A stretch of DNA of 12,435 nt from Candidatus Gastranaerophilales bacterium (GCA_910587175.1 CAJULH010000054.1:1-12435), one strand, 5' to 3'; shown: positions 6,128 to 12,435, numbered from the stretch's first letter. The notes: generated by a model from the letters alone, not told the origin. A program made the numbers and translations.

Positions 6128-6141
6128 GAGTAATTTTACTC
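6128..6141. promoter_or_regulatory. Short inverted repeat next to the late promoter
   Basis: GAGTAA and TTACTC are perfect arms with a 2-bp gap, directly upstream of the -35 of the promoter at 6144. Position and symmetry fit an activator or repressor site, perhaps for the LuxR-type protein encoded downstream. Confidence 0.35.
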
Positions 6142-6143
6142 TC

Positions 6144-6171
6144 TGTACAAAAAAGATTATTTTGGTATAGT
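6144..6171 (+). promoter_or_regulatory. Rightward promoter of the portal-vertex gene operon
   Basis: TGTACA (6144-6149), 16-bp spacer, TATAGT (6166-6171). Transcription would start near 6178, just before the long leader, and would serve the LuxR-type, gp10-like, 58-residue and gp4-like genes. Confidence 0.45.
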
Positions 6172-6268
6172 TAAAAATAGAAACGGCTGAACAGTAGACG
6201 CAGATTGGAATTAAGACGCATTATGCCTGTAAGCTCCCTCTGCAAGCTGGATTAAACGGGATAGAGTT

Positions 6269-6436
6269 ATGATAAAAGCTGAAAAAAGACGGTTTGAAAA
6301 CTTAGAAATTTTTAGGCTAAAACGCCCTTGTTACAATGTTTTAGGGGGTATCATTGCTCTATTTAAAATTCTCCCTGAACCGAAGCGCAAAATACACACT
6401 ACCTCAATTTGGGGCATTTATGCCCCATTATTTTAA
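6269..6436 (+). CDS. Possible 55-residue basic protein
   Basis: ATG 6269 opens a 55-codon frame ending TAA at 6434-6436. The product would be basic (start MIKAEKRRF, later PEPKRKIHTT) with a short hydrophobic patch (YNVLGGIIALF). The upstream GGGAT is only a poor ribosome site. A perfect hairpin overlaps its last codons, the arrangement expected at the end of a gene. No family recognised; it may be chance in a non-coding leader. Confidence 0.3.
   Translation: MIKAEKRRFENLEIFRLKRPCYNVLGGIIALFKILPEPKRKIHTTSIWGIYAPLF
6410..6434 (+). terminator. Hairpin followed by ATTATTTT
   Basis: TGGGGCAT pairs with ATGCCCCA (6410-6417 with 6420-6427) around two T, followed by TTATTTT. The stem is strong and GC-rich; the T tract is broken by one A. 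It would stop transcripts from 6178 about 85 nt before the HTH gene, so it could be an attenuator for the genes downstream. Confidence 0.5.
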
Positions 6437-6519
6437 GTATCTGCGCGGTTATACAGCTCTGCAGGCAGCTTAAACCAGCCGTTTACAGGCATTGAGCTAC
6501 GGTTGAGAGAGAGGAAAAA

Positions 6520-6780
6520 ATGAATTTGACAATTAAACAGGAACAGATTTTGCTGCTTGCAGCCCGCGGAATGAAAGACCGTTCAATCGCAGAAAGGATG
6601 GGGATTTCGGTGCGTACCGTGCAAAACCATCTTTCGCGGATTTATACCAAAACCCATACCAGCGGGCGCGTTGGGGCAGTTATGCTTTATATGAGTACAA
6701 AGGAGGATATCCTGAAAAAGCTTAAACAGAGGGCATCTGAACCTGAATCCCGAAAAAATTCAAGGAGGACAAGTGAGTAA
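6520..6780 (+). CDS. LuxR-type HTH protein without sensor domain
   Basis: An 86-residue protein that is almost only a GerE/LuxR DNA-binding domain: residues 3-57 carry LTIKQEQILLLAARGMKD, then IAERMGISVRTVQNHLSRIY, the family's recognition helix pattern. No receiver or ligand domain precedes it. A lysine-rich, arginine-rich tail follows (KKLKQRAS, RKNSRRTSE). An AGAGAGG lies shortly before the ATG, and its stop overlaps the gp10-like start by 8 nt, so it is the first gene of that operon. It probably regulates late or packaging genes, its own promoter included, or responds to a helper phage. A terminase-type DNA-binding role is less likely since a small terminase is present elsewhere. Confidence 0.75.
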   Translation: MNLTIKQEQILLLAARGMKDRSIAERMGISVRTVQNHLSRIYTKTHTSGRVGAVMLYMSTKEDILKKLKQRASEPESRKNSRRTSE

Positions 6781-8374
6781 TTTTTTCTATAACCTGTGCG
6801 GGGGCTTAAATACCCAATTGACGCCGATTATGATGGGTGCTAACACCAAAAAGATGTACTGGGCAAGCGGTTTTAACGTTGAACCATTCAAAAACCAAGG
6901 CGTGGCAAGGCAAAAGGGCAATAAAGTATTTTTTAATGCTGCCGAATCGGTTCCTTTGAAAAATACGGAAGAAGGAGCGCCCGCAGAAGAGCTTTTAAGC
7001 CCCGCTGTGCCGGTTGCACTATGTTCATATCCTAAAGGGGACAAAAATTTCATTATGGCGCATGCTGACGGCAGAATATTTAGTTTTGATGCCGCAATTT
7101 CAAGCGTAAAGGAAATTTATGATTTTGGGGAAGAAATTTCGGGCGCCGTTTTTGAATATTTTCTCGACGGAATTGTAATTTTGCCTAAAACCCTTTCAGG
7201 AAAAGCGATTGACGGCATTTATTTTAATGCTGCGGCATCGCCCCAGGCAGATTGTTTAAATTTCAAAAATACTGCAGGTGAGCTGATTGCAGCCGGTTCT
7301 GTGTGCCAATATGCAGGCAGGCTGTGGATTTCAAGCGGCGACACCCTTTATTATACGGCGCTTGGCACATACAACGACTGGACAACCGACCATGATGCAG
7401 GCTATATCTCAAAATTTCACTCCAGTACATCTGAAATCCTTGCGCTGAAAGAGTATGGCGGCTCGCTTGCTATCTATAAACAGCACGAAGTCTTTCTTTT
7501 AACGGGTACAGACCCTGAAAGCTTTGCCATTACTAAGTTTGCGGACAAAGGTGTCCCCGGGGCGGGGTGCGTTCTTACCTGCAATAACAGACAGTATTTT
7601 TTCAATGAGTGCGGGCTTTTCAGCCTTTCGCTTGCCGGGGAATTAAATCAAATAGTTATGAGCCAAAACAGGGCGCAAAACATTGCAAAAATGTTTGAAA
7701 AGCTTGATAAGACAAGGCTTTCAGAGACGGTTTGCCTGGCGCTTGAGATGAAAAACCAGATTTGGATATTTGCCCCAATTACAGGTGAAAGCGGGCAAAA
7801 GGAGGTTTGGATTTATGATTTTGAGCTTGAATGCTGGTTTATAAGGATTATACCGTATGAAATAACAACGGCTGCAACGGTTTTCGGGGAAATATATTCA
7901 GTTTCGCCTGAAAATGGCGGCAAAATTTTTGTGGAAAATACGGGTAATACATTCAGCGGAAAAGCAATAAAATTCGGCTTTTCGACCCCATTTTTCAACT
8001 TTTCGAAACCCACGGACAAAAAAATCATTGAAGACTTTGAAATCATCTGTGACGGCGGGTTTGAGAATAATTTTGAATTTTATATAAGCACGGACTACGC
8101 GGCGGAAAACGCGACAAAACCTGAAAATGTCCGGCAAATATCCCCGAATGTGCTTGCCTGGGAGGATAATAAGGGTTCTGTGGGTGCTGCAGGCTGGTCA
8201 GGGAGCGAATTTGCAGGCGGGGGCATTTGGTCTGACACAATCCAGGAAGGTATAAAGCTGGATATTTTTGAGGCGAATAAGGCGGTGCAGCTGCATTTCG
8301 AGGGTAATAACCCCGGGCAGGACATTGGTATTATTGGCTTTGAGTTTAAAGGAATGATTTTTGAGGAAGCTTAA
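6773..8374 (+). CDS. P22 gp10-like portal-vertex stabilisation protein
   Basis: A 533-residue protein of the podovirus 'stabilisation protein' type, which in P22 seals the portal and joins it to the tail needle and tailspikes. Supporting features: an N-terminal GGLNTQ start as in gp10 relatives, the LWISSGDTLYYTALGTYNDW region (about 183-202), ALKEYGGSLAIYKQHEVFLLTG (about 224-245) and VPGAGCVLTCNNRQYFFNECG (not quoted in full; residues ~261-282), arranged as repeated beta strands like a propeller. GTG 6773 is chosen for the AAGGAGG 5 nt upstream. It is slightly longer than P22 gp10 (472). No needle or tailspike gene follows, which is the odd point: the adaptor is here without the parts it normally holds. 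Confidence 0.8.
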   Translation: MSNFFYNLCGGLNTQLTPIMMGANTKKMYWASGFNVEPFKNQGVARQKGNKVFFNAAESVPLKNTEEGAPAEELLSPAVPVALCSYPKGDKNFIMAHADGRIFSFDAAISSVKEIYDFGEEISGAVFEYFLDGIVILPKTLSGKAIDGIYFNAAASPQADCLNFKNTAGELIAAGSVCQYAGRLWISSGDTLYYTALGTYNDWTTDHDAGYISKFHSSTSEILALKEYGGSLAIYKQHEVFLLTGTDPESFAITKFADKGVPGAGCVLTCNNRQYFFNECGLFSLSLAGELNQIVMSQNRAQNIAKMFEKLDKTRLSETVCLALEMKNQIWIFAPITGESGQKEVWIYDFELECWFIRIIPYEITTAATVFGEIYSVSPENGGKIFVENTGNTFSGKAIKFGFSTPFFNFSKPTDKKIIEDFEIICDGGFENNFEFYISTDYAAENATKPENVRQISPNVLAWEDNKGSVGAAGWSGSEFAGGGIWSDTIQEGIKLDIFEANKAVQLHFEGNNPGQDIGIIGFEFKGMIFEEA

Positions 8375-8375
8375 A

Positions 8376-8552
8376 ATGAGTAATAATAAGGAATTAGAGC
8401 CGGGTGGTGCCGAAAAACGCACATCAAATGACGCTTTCGGGCAAAATCTGCACCACCCGGAGGATGAAATTTTTTGTCCCGAATACGCTGAAAACCTTAT
8501 AGAAGGCGATATTCGCCCTTATGTTTTAAAAGATTATAAAAAGGAAAATTAA
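8376..8552 (+). CDS. 58-residue acidic protein between portal-vertex genes
   Basis: Starts at ATG 8376, one base after the gp10-like stop, with GAGGAA 7 nt upstream; it ends one base before the gp4-like ATG. Tight packing between two structural genes and good ribosome sites make it a real gene. The sequence is polar and acidic (HHPEDEIFCPEYAENLIEGD) with no membrane segment. No family recognised; a minor virion or assembly protein is the natural guess from position. Confidence 0.7.
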   Translation: MSNNKELEPGGAEKRTSNDAFGQNLHHPEDEIFCPEYAENLIEGDIRPYVLKDYKKEN

Positions 8553-8553
8553 A

Positions 8554-9288
8554 ATGACATTTTTTGAAATTTTTAACAAGGTACTTTTGGAGCTGAATTA
8601 CCGCGCTGTGTCTGTGTTTGAGGATATTTATAAAAACGAGCACAAAAAGATTCTTGATGCCATAAACCGTGTCAATGAAGAGGTTTTGAGCTCTTTTGAG
8701 TGGGATTTTCTTTTAAAAAAGGCATTTTTGGAAAAGGTTGACCCCGAAAATTCTGAAGATACTGCAAAGCGGACTATCAACGGGCGTATTCTCCAGGTAT
8801 ACCAAGGCGAAAAAAGGCTTTCATATTGCCCGCCAACAAAACTTGGAGAGAAAATTTGCCGTTCTACAAGCTTTTCCGGGGATTTTTACAGCGTGATTGA
8901 AACGCCCGAAGGGGTGCATCTCCTTGTGCCGGATGAAAAAAGGCGAATGCAGCAGACGAAAATTTTACAGCAAGGGGCTTTGGACGGGTCACTATCCGCT
9001 AACAGCAATCCGGACAAGCTTTTTACGGTAATGTATGCCTCGAAAGATTACGTAATAAAGGCTAATGGCGAATATGCAGAAAAAATGACGGAAGGGGATG
9101 ATGTTTCAACTATTCCAATGCCTTGGGCAGAGCACATTTTGCTATATGGTGCCTGTCTAAAAGTCAAGGCTAATCCGGCTTATCCGAAATTTGGTTTCTG
9201 GAATACTATGTATATTCAGGCTTTAGCGAATCTGAGACAAAAAAGCCCGTCCGCAGCGGAGGACGAGCCTTTTATCAAAATAACCTAA
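8554..9288 (+). CDS. gp4-like head-completion / tail-adaptor protein
   Basis: A 244-residue protein resembling podovirus connector proteins that bind under the portal (P22 gp4, T7 gp11 / tail tubular protein A). The N-terminal helices (FFEIFNKVLLELNY, then EHKKILDAINRVNEEVLSSF) with a W at the end of the second helix (WDF) are typical, as is a C-terminal helix ending in a membrane-like AEHILLYGACLKVKAN stretch followed by a short charged tail. GGAAAA precedes the ATG. Its last codons contain the intrinsic terminator that serves the leftward gene next door. Confidence 0.65.
   Translation: MTFFEIFNKVLLELNYRAVSVFEDIYKNEHKKILDAINRVNEEVLSSFEWDFLLKKAFLEKVDPENSEDTAKRTINGRILQVYQGEKRLSYCPPTKLGEKICRSTSFSGDFYSVIETPEGVHLLVPDEKRRMQQTKILQQGALDGSLSANSNPDKLFTVMYASKDYVIKANGEYAEKMTEGDDVSTIPMPWAEHILLYGACLKVKANPAYPKFGFWNTMYIQALANLRQKSPSAAEDEPFIKIT
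9239..9273 (-). terminator. Leftward terminator inside the end of the gp4-like gene
   Basis: On the minus strand AAAAGGCTCGTCC pairs with GGACGGGC and TTTT around an 8-nt loop (13 pairs, two of them G-U), followed by more T: six in all. It lies 26 bp past the stop codon of the leftward membrane-protein gene and within the coding sequence of the rightward gene. The plus strand has four T after the stem, so some rightward action is possible. Confidence 0.75.
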
Positions 9289-9298
9289 AAGCCTGCGT

Positions 9299-9760
9299 TT
9301 ACAGACCTTTTGGCTGGTTTAAATATTGGATAAGATTGTATGCAAAAGTCAAAAGGAAGCTCAAAAGCAGCAATACCGTTAATCCCTTTTGAAAATCAGC
9401 GAAAACAGTAGCTTTCTTGCGTTTTTTGGCTTCTTTGAACTCTTCAAACTCTTTATTATAAGGTCTTTCCGGTAATTTAGTTTCAAGATATTCTAAAACT
9501 TTTGCGTACTTGATTTTAATCCAAAATTGGTAAGAGTCAATATTCAACCACCATAGCACCGATACAACTACCCCAAACGCAGATGTTAGAAGGATTGGCT
9601 CGTAGGCAGGGGTCAAAGACATAAACAGGTAGCACACAAACAGCAACACGAAAGTTACAATCATATAAAAACGGTTTGTCTGAAAATTCCTGTCGATATA
9701 TTTTTCTTTAGCGGCGCTATAAGCCTGATATTGCCCTAAAATCAATTCTTTATCGTCCAT
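9299..9760 (-). CDS. RipA-like (octameric) membrane protein, moron candidate
   Basis: A 153-residue membrane protein with spans at about 31-49, 56-72 and 126-146. The pattern QYQAYSAAKEKYIDRNFQTN, two spans, W at 70-71, a DSY motif, then KYAKVLEYLETKLPERPY (84-101) resembles the RipA / 8xMP family of small membrane proteins; the third span is less typical. It is the only gene running against the structural genes around it, and it has its own near-consensus promoter (9787-9815), an AAAGGAG 8 nt before the ATG, and its own terminator (9239-9273). That is the layout of a phage moron expressed independently of the late genes. Superinfection exclusion or anti-phage defence is a fair guess from context, not shown by the sequence. 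Confidence 0.6.
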   Translation of the reverse strand: MDDKELILGQYQAYSAAKEKYIDRNFQTNRFYMIVTFVLLFVCYLFMSLTPAYEPILLTSAFGVVVSVLWWLNIDSYQFWIKIKYAKVLEYLETKLPERPYNKEFEEFKEAKKRKKATVFADFQKGLTVLLLLSFLLTFAYNLIQYLNQPKGL

Positions 9761-9786
9761 TGTAAACTCCTTTAAAATGCGATTTT

Positions 9787-9815
9787 ATTATACAAAATTT
9801 TTCGGAATATTTCAA
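9787..9815 (-). promoter_or_regulatory. Near-consensus leftward promoter of the membrane protein
   Basis: On the minus strand TTGAAA (9815-9810), 17-bp spacer, TATAAT (9792-9787). This is the best promoter in the window and would give steady expression without phage activators. Confidence 0.75.
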
Positions 9816-9816
9816 T

Positions 9817-10368
9817 ATGTTAACAATTAATTTTTTAAATCTGAATAAGGAACGGTTCAATAAGCTTGATTTTGCAGCTTTTCAGACAATTTTTGCCCTC
9901 ATGCTGCGGCATCGGCATAAGCTTTTTGATGATGAATATTTTGCAGGCAATAAGCCTTATATAGAGCGGGTTTATGAGATTATACAAGAGCATCTCCCTT
10001 ATTTTTGGCTGTTTTATGACGTTAAAACGGGCGAAATTCTTGGTTTTTGCTACTTTTACGATATTGTACCCGGGAAAAACCATATATATTCTGCGTTTGC
10101 AAGTATTTGCTTTGCCAAAAAGGCTCTTGGTATGCGTGCATATGTGGGGGCTAAAAGGCTTATGAATCATATGTTTCGGGAACTGAAGGTAACTAAAATT
10201 AAAGCGGAATGCTATTCTGACAATTTACTTGTGCCAAATTTCCTTGCCAAACTTGATTTTCAACATGAAGCAACCCTGAAATGCGAGACTATTGTTCAAA
10301 ACAGACCGAAAGATATCGAAATTTGGAGTATATTTAACCCGGATTTTAAAATCCGCCATTTGTATTAA
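9817..10368 (+). CDS. GNAT-fold acetyltransferase-like protein
   Basis: A 183-residue protein with the outline of a Gcn5-related N-acetyltransferase: a central YDVKTGEILGFCYFYDIV sheet region (about 68-85), a helix (GAKRLMNHMFREL) and a motif-B-like segment N136 to F148 (NLLVPNFLAKLDF) followed by HEATLK, matching the common N-x-x-s-x-x-x-x-x-x-x-G-F pattern. The acetyl-CoA loop (usually Q/R-x-x-G-x-G/A) is poorly conserved as KKALGMRA, so the enzyme may be altered or inactive. The start has only a weak ribosome site and lies 57 bp from the divergent membrane-protein gene. It sits 23 nt before the capsid gene; GNAT-like proteins occur among virion genes of other podoviruses, so a structural role is possible. 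Confidence 0.6.
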   Translation: MLTINFLNLNKERFNKLDFAAFQTIFALMLRHRHKLFDDEYFAGNKPYIERVYEIIQEHLPYFWLFYDVKTGEILGFCYFYDIVPGKNHIYSAFASICFAKKALGMRAYVGAKRLMNHMFRELKVTKIKAECYSDNLLVPNFLAKLDFQHEATLKCETIVQNRPKDIEIWSIFNPDFKIRHLY

Positions 10369-10391
10369 TTTTTGTAAAGAAAGGACAAACT

Positions 10392-11246
10392 ATGACAGAC
10401 ACTGAAACCCCAAACTACAACGCCTTTAAGGGCGAAATTTGGAGCCAGAAAATTAACGCCGGACTTGATAAAACCTGTGTTATGCTTCAGTGCGTAAACC
10501 GTGATTACCAAGGCGATGCGGACAAAGGAACCGCCAAAATCAACATTATTACGCCATTAGAGGTAACTACAGGCACCTATACCGGCTCGATAGATTCTTA
10601 CGGCGCGGCTCCGTCAAAAAAACTTCAGCTGGAACTCAATCAGAGTGTGTATTTTGGCTTTAGCGTGCCGGATATCGACCAGGCGCAGTCAAATGTAAAC
10701 ATTATGGATGCGATAGTCGGAAAGGCGAAAAATGCCGTAGAGCAAGCAATTGACACTTATATTTTTGGTTTAAACAGCAAAGCCCCGGATGGTAATATTT
10801 TGGGCAAAACGACAGCTGTAGGGCTCACTTCCGCGAATATTTACACCCAGTTTGTGAAACTTGCCAAACTTTTGAAAAATTCGGGTGCTGTAAACGCTGA
10901 AAAGCAGGGCTGGGTTGTGGTTCACCCTGATGTTGAAGAACTTTTGCTTTTATGCAGCCAGTTTGTTTCAGCCTCAAACCTTGGTAGCACAACAATTACA
11001 ACCGGTTCAATTGGTAAAATCGCAGGATTGGAAGTATTTGTAAGCTCCAACGTGGGCAAAGAGACTTCCGGTTACACGATTTTAGCCGGTACAAAGGATG
11101 CCATCACCTATGCATCACAAATCAAGAAAATCGAGACTCTGAGGGCGCAAAGCTCCTTTGATTCCATTGTCCGCGGGTTGTATACCTTTGGGGCACTAGC
11201 CATTAACCCTGATGCATTGGCTGTAATTAAGGCTACAGTGTCATAA
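10392..11246 (+). CDS. Major capsid protein (HK97-fold type)
   Basis: At 284 residues this is a compact coat protein. The N-terminal part (KINAGLDKTCVMLQCVNRDY) leads into a beta-rich segment, a long spine-helix region (NIMDAIVGKAKNAVEQAIDT, about 106-125), and a C-terminal half with WVVVHPDVEELLLL and IGKIAGLEVFVSSNV, both phrases typical of HK97-fold coats of small siphoviruses and podoviruses (the AGLEV/SNV strand of the A domain). AAAGGA precedes the ATG by 7 nt. It is far shorter than P22 coat (430), in line with a small capsid for a 12-kb genome. The identification rests on these motifs plus the scaffold-like gene right after it. Confidence 0.8.
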   Translation: MTDTETPNYNAFKGEIWSQKINAGLDKTCVMLQCVNRDYQGDADKGTAKINIITPLEVTTGTYTGSIDSYGAAPSKKLQLELNQSVYFGFSVPDIDQAQSNVNIMDAIVGKAKNAVEQAIDTYIFGLNSKAPDGNILGKTTAVGLTSANIYTQFVKLAKLLKNSGAVNAEKQGWVVVHPDVEELLLLCSQFVSASNLGSTTITTGSIGKIAGLEVFVSSNVGKETSGYTILAGTKDAITYASQIKKIETLRAQSSFDSIVRGLYTFGALAINPDALAVIKATVS

Positions 11247-11256
11247 GGGGGTATCG

Positions 11257-11970
11257 ATGAATAATTTCTTAAACAATCCCCAGGCACTTCAAAAAGCTCT
11301 AATGGCAGGAATTTTAGGATATCTGAATAATGCTTTCAGCACTCCCGGAAGTTCTTACGGGGCATCACAAGTTCAAAACCCAAACCACCGCTGTAATTTA
11401 AACCTGGATGAACACCTAAAATATGCGGATGCACTGGTTTCAGCCGGTATAATCGACAAAAAGACCGGAGAATCAATCAAACAGAACATGACAGCTACAT
11501 TTCAGGCTGAGAGCACTGCAGCGCCTGCGAACAGGCTGTATACACAGTCAAATGGGGTAATTACAGCGGGGGATGCGGGTAATAACCAGGCAATGCAAGC
11601 ATTTGAGACGGCTAACTTTGGCGACAGCGATTTTTTGAAGGCGCGTGAATGTCTGCTTGATTATCTTAAAAACCTTGATGTGGAGCTCACTTACGAGGAT
11701 TTAGCGAAAATTGAAAGCGTTGTATTGGAGCTGGAAAAGCTTGCAGTACAAAGGAATCAAAACGAAAATAAGCAAAACGCTTTTGATATGCTGAATAAAA
11801 GTAATGAAATCGCTAAGGAGCGCCTTATGACAGGCTCTATGGGCGCTAAAGGCAGCAAAAACCCTCCCCAAAAGACATTTACACGCGATGAAATAGCTAA
11901 AATGTCCACGGCTGAATTCATTAAGAATGAACCCGCAATCAACTACCAGCTGCAAAACGGCTTATTGTAA
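11257..11970 (+). CDS. Capsid scaffold-like protein
   Basis: A 237-residue protein with a flexible, polar middle (N/Q/A-rich, 85-125), a helical region (140-195, charged) and a C-terminal motif FTRDEIAKMSTAEFIKNE (208-225) ending in NGLL. This end motif is like those I associate with phage head scaffold proteins, where the C-terminus binds coat. AGGGGG lies before the ATG, 10 nt after the capsid stop. Scaffolds are usually encoded before the coat gene; here it follows. A minor capsid or decoration protein is the alternative. A strong hairpin overlaps its stop codon. Confidence 0.55.
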   Translation: MNNFLNNPQALQKALMAGILGYLNNAFSTPGSSYGASQVQNPNHRCNLNLDEHLKYADALVSAGIIDKKTGESIKQNMTATFQAESTAAPANRLYTQSNGVITAGDAGNNQAMQAFETANFGDSDFLKARECLLDYLKNLDVELTYEDLAKIESVVLELEKLAVQRNQNENKQNAFDMLNKSNEIAKERLMTGSMGAKGSKNPPQKTFTRDEIAKMSTAEFIKNEPAINYQLQNGLL

Positions 11971-11975
11971 GCCGT
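11957..11975 (+). terminator. Hairpin at the stop codon of the scaffold-like gene
   Basis: ACGGCTTA (11957-11964) pairs with TAAGCCGT (11968-11975) around TTG. Eight perfect pairs, but the next bases are GTAAGGGTTTT, so the T tract is not adjacent. It may be a weak terminator or protect the 3' end of the capsid mRNA. Confidence 0.45.
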
Positions 11976-12384
11976 GTAAGGGTTTTAGGATAAGGTAAAT
12001 TTTTTATGAAGAGCATGCCTTGAAGTTTACAAAATAGTGCTTCACAAACACCATTTCCGAAAAATTATTTGAAAAAGTATACATAATAAGCACCATTGTG
12101 AAATTTTGTTAAGGCTTTTTTTGATATTTTTGTGAATTTTTGAAAGACATATTCTTACATAATATCTATTATCAAACCCAATCAATTAGATATATTCCGG
12201 GGCGAAAAGCCTTATAAACCAATATATAATTTTTTGCTCCGGATTATTTTTATAAAATTTTGTAAAAAATGCAGCGCCGGATACAATTGCAAAAAACGTC
12301 AAATAGCCTGTAAAAACAAGCCTTTTGGACGTATCAAAAAATAAATCGAATCAAAACTCCGGCAAAACAGCCAAAAAGGCAAAT
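11976..12384. other. AT-rich non-coding stretch next to the circle join
   Basis: No convincing rightward gene. It holds three TTGTGAA copies (inverted at 12041-12047; direct at 12096-12102 and 12130-12136), a long stem pairing CCGGGGC (12197-12203) with GCTCCGG (12236-12242), and one weak leftward ORF (12186-12350). It separates the capsid operon from the packaging operon and may contain the packaging start site or a promoter for terS, but I see no clear consensus. Confidence 0.5.
12186..12350 (-). pseudogene. Possible membrane-protein remnant or small ORF
   Basis: An open frame of 54 codons between two stops with no ATG or GTG; the best start is TTG 12302, with AGG 6 nt upstream, giving 38 residues. 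The translation has a protein-like look: a hydrophobic stretch (LTFFAIVSGAAFF) then KNNPEQKIIYWFIRLFAPEY. It was read by hand. It could be the tail of a decayed gene, a very small membrane protein, or chance. Confidence 0.25.
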
Positions 12385-12435
12385 AAAAAGGGGCGTTTCC
12401 ACCCCATTCGCATACTAGCCGAAGCATTAACAACA
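12385..12435. repeat. Terminal direct repeat, right copy (circle overlap)
   Basis: Identical to positions 1-51. If the element is circular this is the same DNA, and the minus-strand terminator hairpin at 12390-12405 is the one described at 1-21. Confidence 0.9.

Larger units (their letters stand above)
6178..6500 (+). other. Possible structured leader RNA
   Basis: The ~340 nt between the promoter and the HTH gene show two long-range complementarities: 6181-6189 with 6476-6484 (9 bp) and 6223-6230 with 6485-6492 (8 bp). The 3' partners are adjacent, and the two helices would interlock as a pseudoknot or compete in time. A third stem pairs CTAAAAC with GTTTTAG near 6317-6344. It matches no riboswitch or large phage RNA that I know. 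A 55-codon ORF also lies inside, so the pairing could be coincidental. Confidence 0.35.

Noticed and set aside
7813..8422. Four overlapping minus-strand frames at the end of the gp10-like gene
   Set aside because: All lie antisense to a confident gene, have no ribosome sites and show no protein-like composition.

Overview
The window looks like a complete small circular DNA element rather than a piece of a chromosome. Its first 51 bases (1-51) are repeated exactly as its last 51 (12385-12435), as expected when an assembler runs past the join of a circle; the unique length would be 12,384 bp. The sequence is AT-rich, uses Shine-Dalgarno-led bacterial genes and the standard code, and has no ribosomal RNA, tRNA, integrase, transposase or CRISPR. 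The host cannot be named from the sequence.

Most coding capacity is a podovirus-like head module. In circular order it holds: a small terminase, portal and large terminase (127-3456); a small membrane protein; then, after the regulatory and replication block, a LuxR-type HTH protein, a P22 gp10-like portal-vertex protein, a 58-residue protein and a gp4-like head-completion protein (6520-9288); and a GNAT-fold protein, a small HK97-type major capsid protein and a scaffold-like protein (9817-11970). I found no tailspike, fibre, tape measure, endolysin, DNA polymerase or integrase. The best reading is a capsid-encoding phage satellite or minimal phage-plasmid that packages itself and borrows at least adsorption and lysis functions. 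This is inference.

The middle (3887-6120) looks like a plasmid replication and control cassette: a leftward MerR/excisionase-type HTH coiled-coil protein with 20-bp tandem repeats just upstream, a near-consensus rightward promoter, a ~450-nt leader with a possible antisense RNA and an attenuator-like hairpin, and a winged-helix initiator. Inside the initiator gene, three identical 13-bp direct repeats followed by an AT-rich stretch resemble the intragenic origin of lambda O.

One gene (9299-9760) runs against the structural genes with its own near-consensus promoter and a terminator lying inside the end of the neighbouring gene. It encodes a RipA-like membrane protein and looks like a self-contained moron, possibly for exclusion or defence.

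Non-coding stretches are the leader at 4439-4997, a possibly structured region at 6120-6519 that may hold a 55-codon ORF, and about 540 bp across the circle join (11971-126), which holds a possible ~50-nt RNA, repeats and one weak ORF.
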